Positions 1 through 8,143 of a DNA stretch of 64,000 nt are shown here, in pieces. The notes beneath the pieces were generated by a model. That model made no database searches and was not told where the DNA came from. It saw nothing but the letters and a program-made list of their open reading frames with translations. The translations under genes and the position numbers were made by a program. Each line of letters starts with the position of its first letter. Positions within the stretch are counted from its first letter, which is position 1. Source of the stretch: Bacteroidales bacterium UBA7569 (lineage in GTDB: Bacteria > Bacteroidota > Bacteroidia > Bacteroidales > Paludibacteraceae); the NCBI GenBank assembly GCA_002477945.1, contig DLLF01000018.1, forward strand, positions 16,409 to 80,408. The letters are read 5' to 3'.

Positions 1-1
1 A

Positions 2-163
<162 letters not shown>

Positions 164-184
164 AGTTTATACCCATATATTTCA

Positions 185-220
185 GACAAGAGAGGCAGAC
201 GAAAGTCTGCCTCTCTTGTC
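185..220 (+). terminator. Strong hairpin after the GltD-like gene
   Basis: A perfect 16-bp inverted repeat (185-200 and 205-220) encloses a GAAA tetraloop. It starts 21 bp after the stop codon. There is no long T run, but stem length and loop suggest a terminator or 3' stabiliser. It abuts the first 11-bp repeat array. Confidence 0.7.
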
Positions 221-264
221 TACGGGTCGTCCAGGGGTCGTTCAGGTCGGCTTGAGGGGTCGTA
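221..264 (+). repeat. 11-bp-unit array, copy 1 (4 units, 44 bp)
   Basis: Four consecutive 11-mers: TACGGGTCGTC, CAGGGGTCGTT, CAGGTCGGCTT, GAGGGGTCGTA. It lies between the convergent GltD-like and PnuC genes. A fifth, degenerate unit (AACGCCGGCTT) may follow at 265-275. It is one of eight copies in this window. Confidence 0.85.
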
Positions 265-384
265 AACGCCGGCTTGATCTCCTGCACTTTACAGATAGCA
301 GAAAACCATCTGCAAAACGTCTCTCAAACACATTGAACCTATACGATTGCTTGCAAAGCGGCAAAAAAATGGCAGAAGTCCGTT

Positions 385-1146
385 TTATCTACGAGCGAGC
401 CATCCTTTGTTGTCAGGTGCCGTATTCTTATACCAAGCAATTCCAGCCATAGAATTGATTACCAAGAAGAAAGAGAACAATACGACACTGAAGACATTGT
501 TCACAAGGACATAGAACACAACACCAGAGATACTATATATCACCCAATAGATCCACGCATCGTTTTTCTTGTATATAAGCCAATAATTCGCCAGAATACT
601 GGACGCTATAAGCATTGCGCCCATGAGTTTGACAGCAACATTCTGCTGCAGCGTGTCGTGGTTGATCACAAATGTAGCGAGCAAATAATCCAAAACGATT
701 ATAACAACAAAGACAGCCAAACTGAGAAGCATCTGCCTTGCAGACAAAAAGGCAGGTTTCAACGGTTCGGACACTTGATTAGCAGAAGCCTTTTTCCATG
801 TATAGATTGACTTTACCTGAAAAGGAACGAAGCAAGCGACATAGAGAATGGAGAGGTCGTAATTGCCTTGCAAGAAGAACTGAACAGCCAGAAGCAAAGA
901 CATCAGAATGCCCAGATAGAAGCCCGTGTAATTAGCGGGATTCCGAATAGTAAGGACATATCCGACCCCCACAACGCTCGCCGGAATACCGACACAGAAA
1001 GCGGCATCGGAGAAATGCAACAAAGAGAGACCCAAAGCGACCTCCAAAACATAGCAGAGTAGGAAAAGAGCAACAAACAAGACAAGGGAAAGGAGAGTAT
1101 TCCTACATAATTCTCTCCACATAGAAAAAGAGGATGTGTCAGTCAT
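385..1146 (-). CDS. pnuC: PnuC-like nicotinamide riboside/mononucleotide transporter
   Basis: A 253-residue, very hydrophobic protein with about seven or eight predicted membrane segments. The C-terminal half matches the PnuC pattern: a segment reading NYWLIYKKNDAWIYW, then YVLVNN and a final helix ending in IAWYKN. In PnuC the Trp/Asn-rich motif in this helix pair lines the vitamin-binding site. PnuC proteins move nicotinamide riboside or related vitamins across the inner membrane by facilitated diffusion. The N-terminus is longer than usual, and the middle (about residues 110-140) is a charged loop. No riboswitch or clear TAnnTTTG promoter was recognised upstream. The exact vitamin (nicotinamide riboside, thiamine or riboflavin) cannot be told from sequence alone. 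Confidence 0.7.
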   Translation of the reverse strand: MTDTSSFSMWRELCRNTLLSLVLFVALFLLCYVLEVALGLSLLHFSDAAFCVGIPASVVGVGYVLTIRNPANYTGFYLGILMSLLLAVQFFLQGNYDLSILYVACFVPFQVKSIYTWKKASANQVSEPLKPAFLSARQMLLSLAVFVVIIVLDYLLATFVINHDTLQQNVAVKLMGAMLIASSILANYWLIYKKNDAWIYWVIYSISGVVFYVLVNNVFSVVLFSFFLVINSMAGIAWYKNTAPDNKGWLARR

Positions 1147-1275
1147 AAGAACTAATTTAAGGTTAAGAAACTATTATATACATTGTACGACGAACCAGAC
1201 CTTTGTCACGGAATACAGAGGAACCCAATCAAGGGACGGAAGACGCGTACGTTATTTTACAGACAGAATACAAGA

Positions 1276-1304
1276 AAAGGAGACGGATGCTCTCCGTCTC
1301 CTTT
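1276..1304 (-). terminator. Terminator of the rpsF-rpmE2 operon
   Basis: A perfect 12-bp inverted repeat (1276-1287 and 1293-1304) with a 5-nt loop. On the minus strand it is followed by a T-rich stretch. It sits 35 bp after the rpmE2 stop. Confidence 0.8.
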
Positions 1305-1339
1305 GCCTTTTTATACAGAGAGTCTGTAGTCAGATTCTC

Positions 1340-1594
1340 TTATTTATGTTTACGTGCGCCGTAGCGGGACATAAACTTATCAACACGTCCTGCGGTATCG
1401 ACCAATTTGGACTTACCAGTATAGAACGGGTGAGAAGAACTGGAGATTTCCAACTTAACCAAAGGATAAGTTTCGCCATCGATTTCAATAGTATCTTTTG
1501 TAGCCACTGTTGAACGACTGAAGAACTGCTCACCATTCGACATATCTTTGAAAACTACCACGCGGTAGTTATCGGGATGAATTCCTTGTTTCAT
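1340..1594 (-). CDS. rpmE2: 50S ribosomal protein L31 type B
   Basis: This 84-residue protein begins [10 protein letters not shown] and ends SRYGARKHK, the standard shape of the L31 type B (YkgM-like) family. The type A protein carries a CxxC zinc knuckle; no cysteine is present here, so this is the zinc-independent form. L31 bridges the two ribosomal subunits at the central protuberance. It is the last gene of the minus-strand ribosomal operon, 38 bp after rplI and just before a strong terminator. In organisms with both forms the B form is often induced under zinc shortage. Here its place in a housekeeping operon suggests it may be the constitutive L31, but the rest of the genome is not visible. 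Confidence 0.95.
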   Translation of the reverse strand: MKQGIHPDNYRVVVFKDMSNGEQFFSRSTVATKDTIEIDGETYPLVKLEISSSSHPFYTGKSKLVDTAGRVDKFMSRYGARKHK

Positions 1595-1632
1595 AATACC
1601 AAACTTTGTTGTGAAAGGTTTAACATCTTCTA

Positions 1633-2076
1633 TTACTCAGCAACTACGACAAAATGGATGTCAGCAGTCACGTCCTTGTGCAAATGAGCAACGGCTGTAT
1701 ATTCGCCCAACTCTTTAACCGGCTCAGCCAGCGCAATGATTTTGCGATCAACAGTCATTCCTTGTGCAGCGAGTGCCTCAGCAAGTTGCAACGGCGTTAC
1801 GGCACCGAAGATTTTGCCACTTTCGCTTGCCTTTGCACCAATTGTAAGCGTAATGTTCTTCAATTGTTCAGCAAGAGCAATAGCATCGTTCTTCATCTTC
1901 TCAAGTTTATGAGCACGCTGGCGAAGGTTCTCTTCGCGCACTTTGCGTGCAGACTCGCTTGCAATGACAGCCAATTTATTAGGGATAAGGTAGTTGCGGC
2001 CATATCCGTCACGTACCTTTACGACGTCATCTTTGAAGCCAAGATTGGCAACGTTTTCAATAAGTATTACTTCCAT
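1633..2076 (-). CDS. rplI: 50S ribosomal protein L9
   Basis: 147 residues of the bacterial L9 family. The N-terminal domain begins [21 protein letters not shown], including the Gly-Tyr-Gly-Arg-Asn-Tyr-Leu rRNA-binding signature at about residues 24-30. A long charged connecting helix follows (about 45-75), then the C-terminal globular domain. L9 binds 23S rRNA near the L1 stalk and helps hold the reading frame. It lies 12 bp after rpsR in the classic rpsF-rpsR-rplI order. Confidence 0.98.
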   Translation of the reverse strand: MEVILIENVANLGFKDDVVKVRDGYGRNYLIPNKLAVIASESARKVREENLRQRAHKLEKMKNDAIALAEQLKNITLTIGAKASESGKIFGAVTPLQLAEALAAQGMTVDRKIIALAEPVKELGEYTAVAHLHKDVTADIHFVVVAE

Positions 2077-2088
2077 TGTTGTTCCTCC

Positions 2089-2352
2089 TTATTTCATCAT
2101 GTCCGTTACATAGGGTAGCAATGCAAGATGTCTTGCTCTCTTAACAGCCTGAGCGACCTTCCGTTGATACTTGAGAGATGTACCCGTCAAGCGGCGAGGC
2201 AGGATTTTGCCTTGTTCGTTCAAGAACTTTTTGAGGAACTCAGGATCTTTGTAGTCGATGTATTTGATACCACTTTTCTTAAAGCGGCAATACTTTTTCT
2301 TCTTCACGTCCTTTTGCTGAGGAGTAAGATAACGGATTTCTTGTTCTGCCAT
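2089..2352 (-). CDS. rpsR: 30S ribosomal protein S18
   Basis: 87 residues. The family signature is clear: a basic N-terminus ([20 protein letters not shown]), then [35 protein letters not shown] sequence at residues 51-80. S18 pairs with S6 on the platform of the small subunit. The gene follows rpsF after 3 bp, so the two are almost certainly translationally coupled. The N-terminus ([17 protein letters not shown]) is slightly longer than in E. coli, as is common in this phylum. Confidence 0.98.
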   Translation of the reverse strand: MAEQEIRYLTPQQKDVKKKKYCRFKKSGIKYIDYKDPEFLKKFLNEQGKILPRRLTGTSLKYQRKVAQAVKRARHLALLPYVTDMMK

Positions 2353-2355
2353 AGT

Positions 2356-2706
2356 TTAAGCCTCCTTATTACTTTTAAGATTAACATTGCGACGTTTCTC
2401 TGCATATTCATAAGCGTACTTGTCGAGACGGAATGTGAGGAAGCGAATAACCCGCTCATCACGGCGGAACTCTGTCTCAAGCGTTGCGATAACAGCAGGT
2501 TCAACATCAAATTGCAGCAGGGCATAGAATCCCGTTGTTTTGCCCATGATAGGATATGCGAGTTTTTTCAACCCCCATTCCTCGCGATTGAGGATCTCTG
2601 CTCCATTGTTCTTCAGCAAAGACTCAAACTTGTCAACCGCTTCCTTCATCTGTTGTTCAGACAAAACGGGAGTCAAGATGAAAGCGGCTTCGTAATGGTT
2701 TAACAT
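2356..2706 (-). CDS. rpsF: 30S ribosomal protein S6
   Basis: S6 family, 116 residues from the start chosen here ([16 protein letters not shown]). The open frame runs 27 codons further upstream, but that extension would cover the promoter and has no family similarity, so the start at 2706 is preferred. The core has the expected beta-alpha-beta pattern, with [14 protein letters not shown] at about residues 45-58 and a basic C-terminus. S6 binds S18 and 16S rRNA on the platform. It is the first gene of the operon and has a good promoter about 80 bp upstream. Confidence 0.96.
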   Translation of the reverse strand: MLNHYEAAFILTPVLSEQQMKEAVDKFESLLKNNGAEILNREEWGLKKLAYPIMGKTTGFYALLQFDVEPAVIATLETEFRRDERVIRFLTFRLDKYAYEYAEKRRNVNLKSNKEA

Positions 2707-2784
2707 AAATAAACAGTTGTTAGTTAGTAATTTATAAATCCGCAGGAACGCACGCGCCTCTACGCAAATGCGCCAAACGGACTG

Positions 2785-2815
2785 CAAAGGTACGACTTAT
2801 TTTTAACACTCACAA
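2785..2815 (-). promoter_or_regulatory. Promoter of the rpsF operon
   Basis: Minus-strand -7 box TACCTTTG (2785-2792) with a TTG -33 element at 2813-2815, 20 nt away. This fits the Bacteroidota RpoD consensus. Confidence 0.8.
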
Positions 2816-2901
2816 TAGAGAGGCTGAAATAAAGCATTGTAAACGAAGTTGGAACAGAGAAAATGATTGTCTATCCGGCACATAAAAACCAGCAAGAATC
2901 A

Positions 2902-2930
2902 TTGGATATTGAAAATATTTTGTATCTTTG
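2902..2930 (+). promoter_or_regulatory. Promoter of the 3012-7495 plus-strand run
   Basis: -7 box TATCTTTG (2923-2930) and TTG at 2902-2904, 18 nt apart. It gives a leader of about 75 nt before the ATG at 3012. Confidence 0.75.
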
Positions 2931-3011
2931 CACATTGCTTGGTTTCCTCTGCGCAAGAACAAAGCAAAGGGAACGAACAAGCAAAGAAACACTACAAAAT
3001 CTTTTCAGCAA

Positions 3012-3551
3012 ATGATTTACCGCATTACATTCCTTTCGGACGAAGTGGAAAACTTTAAGCGAGTTTATGAGATTGATTCTGAGGCTACTTTCCTCGATCT
3101 CCACAAAGCCATCTTAGCATCGGTGGGGTATCCAGACAACCAGATGACTTCATTTTTCTTGTGCAATGAACATTGGGAGAAAGAACAAGAGATCACACTT
3201 GTAGAAATGGAGTCGAGTTACGAATATGACAATATGGTGATGGAGGATACAAAGATTGGCGACCTCCTTACTGATGCCCACCAGAAACTATTGTACGTGT
3301 TTGACCCGATGTTCGAGCGCAGTTTCTTCGGCGAATTGACTTCTATAAAAGCAGGAAGTCTGGACAAAGTTGTGTGTACAAAATCAGAGGGGAAGGCTCC
3401 GAAACAATTGAAGACAGAAGACAGCCAACTGACAGTTGCCAAAGACATTGATTTAGACGAAGACTTCTACGGCGATTCGCAATATGACAGCGACGAGTTG
3501 GATTCCGAGGGATACGGGGATATGAACTTTGACGACAGCAGTTTATTTTAA
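3012..3551 (+). CDS. Plasmid pRiA4b ORF-3-like protein
   Basis: 179 residues from MIYRITFLSDEVENF. The longer open frame starts inside the promoter, so this downstream ATG is preferred. The protein matches the pRiA4b ORF-3 / IS1096-passenger family common in Bacteroidales: an N-terminal beta-grasp-like part with the segment ATFLDLHKAILASVGYPD, an FF-rich strand followed by WEK, and LLYVFDPMFERSFFGEL in the middle. The C-terminus (about 140-179) is a low-complexity Asp/Glu/Tyr/Ser tail. The biochemical role of the family is unknown. Despite the name there is no transposon nearby, and it is the first gene of a probable operon with miaA, 23 bp downstream, so it looks like a resident housekeeping gene. 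Confidence 0.75.
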   Translation: MIYRITFLSDEVENFKRVYEIDSEATFLDLHKAILASVGYPDNQMTSFFLCNEHWEKEQEITLVEMESSYEYDNMVMEDTKIGDLLTDAHQKLLYVFDPMFERSFFGELTSIKAGSLDKVVCTKSEGKAPKQLKTEDSQLTVAKDIDLDEDFYGDSQYDSDELDSEGYGDMNFDDSSLF

Positions 3552-3574
3552 TCTGCTTTTGCTGCTGCCAGTGC

Positions 3575-4477
3575 ATGGAGAAGACTCTCATCGTATTACT
3601 CGGAGCAACAGGAGTCGGCAAAACGGCTTTCAGTTTGCCGATGGCAGAGATTTTGGGAACCCCCATTATTTCGGCAGATTCCCGTCAAGTTTTTCGGGAG
3701 ATCCCCATAGGGACTGCGGCTCCGACAGAAAAGGAGCAGAAACGAGTGAGGCATTACTTCGTAGGCACCAAGTCGGTTGCAGGAAATTATAATGCAGGCG
3801 AATATGAAGCAGATGCCATAGGACTTATCAACAATCTGTTTCTCACCCATGACACATTACTTCTGACTGGGGGAAGTATGCTGTACATTGATGCCGTCTG
3901 CAAGGGATTGGATGATATTCCTCATGTATCCGAGGAGACAAGGAGATCCGTGGGAGGCATACTACAAACGAAAGGATTAGGTTTTCTACAAGCAGAACTG
4001 CAGCGGTTAGATCCTGCCTATTACCAACAGGCAGACTTGCAAAACCCTCAAAGAGTGGCACATGCAATAGAGGTCTGTTTGGAATCAGGAAAACCTTATT
4101 CCTCATTTCGCAAAGGCTTTACGCATCATCAGGAGGAAAGACCATTCCGCATACTGAAAGCAGGGCTGCAGCGAGACAGAGAAAAACTTTACCAACGCAT
4201 CAACCAAAGGGTTGACAACATGTTGGAACAAGGTTTGCTGAAAGAAGCGGAAAGAGTATATCCATGGCGGCACAAAAACAGTTTGAACACGGTTGGTTAC
4301 AAGGAACTTTTCCGATACTTCGACGGGGATATGCTCTTGGATGAGACAATAAACTTAATCAAGCAAAATTCGAGGCACTACGCCAAGCGACAAATGACAT
4401 GGTTCCGGCGCGACAAAGACATACATTGGTTTAATGCAGAAACGACTCAACCAGAAGATATCATATCACTACTATAA
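3575..4477 (+). CDS. miaA: tRNA dimethylallyltransferase
   Basis: 300 residues, the normal MiaA length. It transfers a dimethylallyl group to N6 of A37 in tRNAs reading codons that start with U. Visible motifs are the P-loop GATGVGKT (residues 10-17), the ISADSRQVFRE segment with the catalytic Asp, and the HYFVGT motif. The tRNA-contacting stretch NTVGYKELF and a C-terminal YAKRQMTWFRRD also match the family closely. The gene is 23 bp after the pRiA4b-like gene and 17 bp before the PKD lipoprotein, consistent with one transcript. Confidence 0.96.
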   Translation: MEKTLIVLLGATGVGKTAFSLPMAEILGTPIISADSRQVFREIPIGTAAPTEKEQKRVRHYFVGTKSVAGNYNAGEYEADAIGLINNLFLTHDTLLLTGGSMLYIDAVCKGLDDIPHVSEETRRSVGGILQTKGLGFLQAELQRLDPAYYQQADLQNPQRVAHAIEVCLESGKPYSSFRKGFTHHQEERPFRILKAGLQRDREKLYQRINQRVDNMLEQGLLKEAERVYPWRHKNSLNTVGYKELFRYFDGDMLLDETINLIKQNSRHYAKRQMTWFRRDKDIHWFNAETTQPEDIISLL

Positions 4478-4494
4478 CGACAAAGAAAAACCAC

Positions 4495-5874
4495 ATGAAA
4501 CGACAGAGTTATTATGGATTGGTGTTTGCAATTGCTTTTCTCATTTGCAGTTGCAACAACAAGGAAGTAAACTTTTCATATAGTCCCGCCTCACCACGAG
4601 CAGGGCAGAAAGTGACATTCAGCAACCTCACAGAAGAGGGTGAGACTTGGGCTTGGAACTTTGGAGACGGCAGTCAGTCCACGCTCAAGAACCCCACAAA
4701 GACATACAAAAAACCAGGGACATATATCATAACACTCACCGCTGACAGCAGTAAGCACAGGATGTGTTCCAAAGAGATTACCGTTTTCGACACCATTCCG
4801 ACCTTTTCCCTTTCCACCGACAGCATTGTCTATCGGGAAGAGGTGGAACTCAAGGCAGTCGTCTATAATCCTTACAATAAGAGTGTCTCCTATAAATGGA
4901 ACCTTCCCGAATGTGCCGTACTGACAAAAGGTATCACCTCTGATGAAAGCATAAGGATCTATTTCAGCAAAAAGGACACCACTGTGCAAGTGGAACTGAC
5001 AGTGACATTGGATCAAAAAGACTTCGACATAAAGAGATCTTTGTACATTCACAACGGAACGGCTATATCCTTGCTTATGGTCACCGACAATGGGTTGTTA
5101 AGGCAGAGAATATTTGCCAATGGGGCAGAAACGCCCACCCTGTTACCTATAGATGCCGACAAAACAGCAAGTGTAGGAACATTGATTATTCATCAAGACT
5201 GGCTTTATCTCCTTCAATCCAAGGATGATACGGAGAGTGCTATCTACAAATGGAACTTACAAACACAACAGATGAAGACACTTGTCAAGAACAGCAGTGC
5301 TACCACCGGTAATGGGTTCTATGCGGGATGCATTGACAAACAATATCTGTATTGGGGAAGCCTCAGTACTCTTCACCGTATCTCTCTTTCCGAAGAAGAT
5401 GCCCTCTTAAATGCACCTACCGACTATCAAATTGCCCAAGTATCAGATATTCCATCCATGGAAGAAGGCACAAGCACGGGTATCGGAATCATAGGAAGCA
5501 CCTTGTTTTGGTCCACCGGCAAAGGAATCTATCACTTCGACAGCAATAGAATGCTCTTGGCAACACTATTGGCAGAAAAAGACATTCAGCATTTCACTAT
5601 AGACATTGTAGCACGCAAGATTTATGCTGTTACAGAGAATACACTCTTTGTGTGCAATCTTGATGGCGGCTATCTTCGTGAATTGTCCCGAGATGCCACA
5701 GGTGCTCTTACTGTCAACTACGCCACCAATCGCTTATATTACACGACATCCAAGGGAGTGGCGTACTTGCCTTTAGTACAGACGCAAAACAATCAAACAA
5801 TAGCCGAGCCTGCTATGCTGAATGACATAACCGATGTTTCCGCATTGGTTATTGACGATGTGAAACGACAATAA
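4495..5874 (+). CDS. PKD-domain lipoprotein with C-terminal propeller-like repeats
   Basis: 459 residues. The N-terminus is a lipoprotein signal peptide with lipobox LICSC, so the mature protein should be anchored through Cys19 or Cys20. Residues about 25-95 form a PKD fold: ASPRAGQKVTFSNLT and the hallmark WNFGDGSQST. From about residue 190 the sequence turns into YWTD/propeller-like repeats (LYWGSLSTLHRIS, LFWSTGKGIYHFD, LYYTTSKGVAYLP). The function is not known; binding a glycan or protein partner at the cell surface is an inference from the fold. It lies 16 bp upstream of glycogen synthase and in the same transcript, which may be functional or only positional. Confidence 0.7.
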   Translation: MKRQSYYGLVFAIAFLICSCNNKEVNFSYSPASPRAGQKVTFSNLTEEGETWAWNFGDGSQSTLKNPTKTYKKPGTYIITLTADSSKHRMCSKEITVFDTIPTFSLSTDSIVYREEVELKAVVYNPYNKSVSYKWNLPECAVLTKGITSDESIRIYFSKKDTTVQVELTVTLDQKDFDIKRSLYIHNGTAISLLMVTDNGLLRQRIFANGAETPTLLPIDADKTASVGTLIIHQDWLYLLQSKDDTESAIYKWNLQTQQMKTLVKNSSATTGNGFYAGCIDKQYLYWGSLSTLHRISLSEEDALLNAPTDYQIAQVSDIPSMEEGTSTGIGIIGSTLFWSTGKGIYHFDSNRMLLATLLAEKDIQHFTIDIVARKIYAVTENTLFVCNLDGGYLRELSRDATGALTVNYATNRLYYTTSKGVAYLPLVQTQNNQTIAEPAMLNDITDVSALVIDDVKRQ

Positions 5875-5890
5875 ACCACATATCAAACAA

Positions 5891-7495
5891 ATGAAAACAC
5901 CAGAATATATATTTGAAACAAGTTGGGAAGTATGCAACCACGTAGGGGGTATTTACACCGTCCTTTCCACAAGGGCTGCGTCCATGCAGGAATACTATAA
6001 TGATAGAGTAATTTTTATAGGTCCCGAAGTATGGCATGAGAATGTATGTCCATATTTCAAAGAAGTAAAATCATTGTTGGCAGATTGGAAGAAAGAAGCA
6101 CTCAAAGAGGGATTGCACGTGCGTATCGGACGCTGGGACATACCGGGTAAACCCATCGCCATACTTGTTGACCACAACGATTTCTGGGAACAGAAAAATG
6201 CTATCTATGGACATTTCTGGGACTTGTATGGAGTCAACTCGCTACCTGCTTATGGCGACTATGATGAATCTTCGCTCTTCGGGTACGCTGCAGGAAAAGT
6301 AATGGAGAGTCTCTATAATTTCCTTCATCTCGAAAACTCTCCTGTAGTAGCGCATTTCAATGAATGGATGACGAGTTTCGGGTTGTTCTATATCCGGGAA
6401 AAATTACCCCAAGTAGGCACTCTGTTTACAACACACGCCACATCTATCGGGCGTTCCATTGCCGGAAACAACAAACCGCTCTACGACTATTTCACGGGTT
6501 ATCACGGAGACCAGATGGCGGAGGAACTGAATATGGTGGCAAAACATTCTGCAGAGAAACAGGCTGCCATGTTTGCGGATTGCTTCACCACGGTCAGTCA
6601 GATCACCAACAAAGAGTGCCAGCAACTCCTTGACAAACCTGCAGACATCGTTACGCCGAATGGATTTGAAAGCGAATTTGTTCCTAAAACAACTACACTC
6701 TACACCCGCAAACGGAAAGCGGCGCGAGCACGCTTGACAAAAGTGGCAGAGAAGGTTTTGGGTTACTCCCTTCCCGAAGACGCTCAATTCATTTGTACAA
6801 GCGGACGCTACGAATGGAAGAATAAAGGTATTGATGTCTATCTGCACGCCCTCAATCAATTAAAAGGACACATGGACAATGACAAAACTGTTGTTGCCTT
6901 CCTCTTCATACCGGCATGGCAAAAAGGAGCACAAGATCCGGAGCACAGGACCGACAGGCTCACAACGCATGAATTATACAACCCGCAAGGCGATCCTATC
7001 ATGCACACCCTGCAGTATCTCAACATACAAAACAGGCAGGAAGATGTCTTGAAAGTCATCTTTGTCCCATCCTATCTTAACGGGGATGACGGCGTATTCC
7101 AAATGTCATACTACGACCTGCTCATAGGGATGGACCTCACAGCCTTCCCCTCCTACTACGAGCCTTGGGGATATACCCCTCTTGAGAGTGTTGCTTGCCA
7201 TATACCGACAATAACCACCGATCTCGCAGGATTTGGCAGATGGGCTAAGAAATACTCGGAACGAATCGAAAATGGTGTAGAGGTGATTCACCGCACCGAC
7301 TCCAATTGGAGAGAGGTAGTGGGGGCTGTCGCTGGTGCAATGCATCGTTTTTTGTCAGCGGATCCTAAAGAGCAGAATACAGCTCGTCTTGCTGCCGCCA
7401 AAATAGCAGCAAAAGCATCATGGTCAAAGTTTTTCTGTTACTATCAGCAAGCCTACGATATCGCACTCTCCAAAGCAGCGCAACGAAACAAATAA
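5891..7495 (+). CDS. Glycogen synthase, eukaryote-like GT3 family
   Basis: 534 residues starting MKTPEYIFETSWEVCNHVGG, the exact kind of N-terminus seen in GT3 (animal/fungal-type) glycogen synthases; the Gly-Gly-Ile-Tyr loop binds the sugar nucleotide. Other family blocks are HFNEWMTSFGL, TLFTTHATSIGRS and, near the C-terminus, FPSYYEPWGYTPLES with the Glu-x7-Glu type catalytic pair. The enzyme extends alpha-1,4-glucan from UDP-glucose (ADP-glucose is also possible). Bacteroidota are known to carry this family instead of, or besides, GlgA. It is shorter than the eukaryotic enzymes (about 700 residues) and lacks their phosphorylation tails. It faces the alpha-glucan phosphorylase gene at 8144, so synthesis and breakdown genes are neighbours. 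Confidence 0.92.
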   Translation: MKTPEYIFETSWEVCNHVGGIYTVLSTRAASMQEYYNDRVIFIGPEVWHENVCPYFKEVKSLLADWKKEALKEGLHVRIGRWDIPGKPIAILVDHNDFWEQKNAIYGHFWDLYGVNSLPAYGDYDESSLFGYAAGKVMESLYNFLHLENSPVVAHFNEWMTSFGLFYIREKLPQVGTLFTTHATSIGRSIAGNNKPLYDYFTGYHGDQMAEELNMVAKHSAEKQAAMFADCFTTVSQITNKECQQLLDKPADIVTPNGFESEFVPKTTTLYTRKRKAARARLTKVAEKVLGYSLPEDAQFICTSGRYEWKNKGIDVYLHALNQLKGHMDNDKTVVAFLFIPAWQKGAQDPEHRTDRLTTHELYNPQGDPIMHTLQYLNIQNRQEDVLKVIFVPSYLNGDDGVFQMSYYDLLIGMDLTAFPSYYEPWGYTPLESVACHIPTITTDLAGFGRWAKKYSERIENGVEVIHRTDSNWREVVGAVAGAMHRFLSADPKEQNTARLAAAKIAAKASWSKFFCYYQQAYDIALSKAAQRNK

Positions 7496-7517
7496 GTTCC
7501 CTGCCCACTATAGACCG

Positions 7518-7561
7518 ACAGCAGAAACAAATCATCTTATAGGAGATATTGTTTCTGCTGT
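7518..7561. terminator. Bidirectional terminator overlapping the end of the phosphatase gene
   Basis: Perfect 13-bp inverted repeat (7518-7530 and 7549-7561) with an inner ATCT/AGAT pair. It follows glycogen synthase by 22 bp on the plus strand, and its right arm encodes the last codons of the phosphatase on the minus strand. Confidence 0.7.
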
Positions 7562-8052
7562 TTCACGTTTAAGCCGCTCTTGCCCTGATTCTCTTTTGGT
7601 ATATACTTCCTTACTATGGAAGAACAGGCTTCATAAATATCCTGATACGCACGCTCAAAATCTCCCGTGTACCATGGGTCTGCCACATCACGCGACCCCT
7701 CATCTGTTTCCTGCATCAGCAAACGTACTTTGTCATTCGTATCTTCACCCGTCAGACGAAGCAGATTGCGCAGATTCATCCTGTCCATCACATATATCAC
7801 ATCGTAGTATGGATAGTCATTTTTGGTCACCTGTCTTGCAGCGTGATTTCCGAAAGGGATTCCTTTTTCCCTCAGTTTCTGCTTCGCAGCAGGATACATG
7901 TCATTTCCTGTCTCCTCCCTGCTGGTAGCCGCCGAAGAAATGACAAATTCATCACTGAGCCCTGCCCTGTCGGCAAGATGTTTCATCACATATTCAGCCA
8001 TCGGGCTCCGGCAAATGTTACCATGGCATACAAACAATATCTTATGTTTCAT
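7537..8052 (-). CDS. Low-molecular-weight protein tyrosine phosphatase
   Basis: 171 residues. The N-terminal active-site loop CHGNICRS gives the CX5R motif (Cys9, Arg15), and the general-acid loop reads DPWY (Asp125). These are diagnostic for the low-molecular-weight phosphatase family, which removes phosphate from tyrosine residues through a cysteinyl-phosphate intermediate. The substrate is unknown. In other bacteria such enzymes often act on tyrosine kinases that control polysaccharide export, but no kinase is visible here. The last ~15 residues (GLNVKQQKQYLL) go beyond the usual end of the fold and are encoded partly within the terminator hairpin. No promoter was recognised; a terminator separates it from glgP upstream. 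Confidence 0.92.
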   Translation of the reverse strand: MKHKILFVCHGNICRSPMAEYVMKHLADRAGLSDEFVISSAATSREETGNDMYPAAKQKLREKGIPFGNHAARQVTKNDYPYYDVIYVMDRMNLRNLLRLTGEDTNDKVRLLMQETDEGSRDVADPWYTGDFERAYQDIYEACSSIVRKYIPKENQGKSGLNVKQQKQYLL

Positions 8053-8071
8053 ACGTTCACTATCTATAACA

Positions 8072-8106
8072 AAAGCAGGAACACCCCCTGAGGATACTCC
8101 TGCTTT
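8072..8106 (-). terminator. Terminator of the alpha-glucan phosphorylase gene
   Basis: A 9-bp inverted repeat (8072-8080 and 8098-8106). On the minus strand it is followed by TTTTG. It lies 38 bp after the phosphorylase stop. Confidence 0.7.
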
Positions 8107-8143
8107 CTTTCTGTCATCCTGTTTCCGGAATCCTCAACTTGCG

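Noticed and set aside
3012..3551. Transposon passenger gene as sign of a mobile element
   Set aside because: The family name comes from plasmid and IS1096 contexts, but no transposase, terminal repeats or target duplication is nearby and the gene is operonic with miaA.
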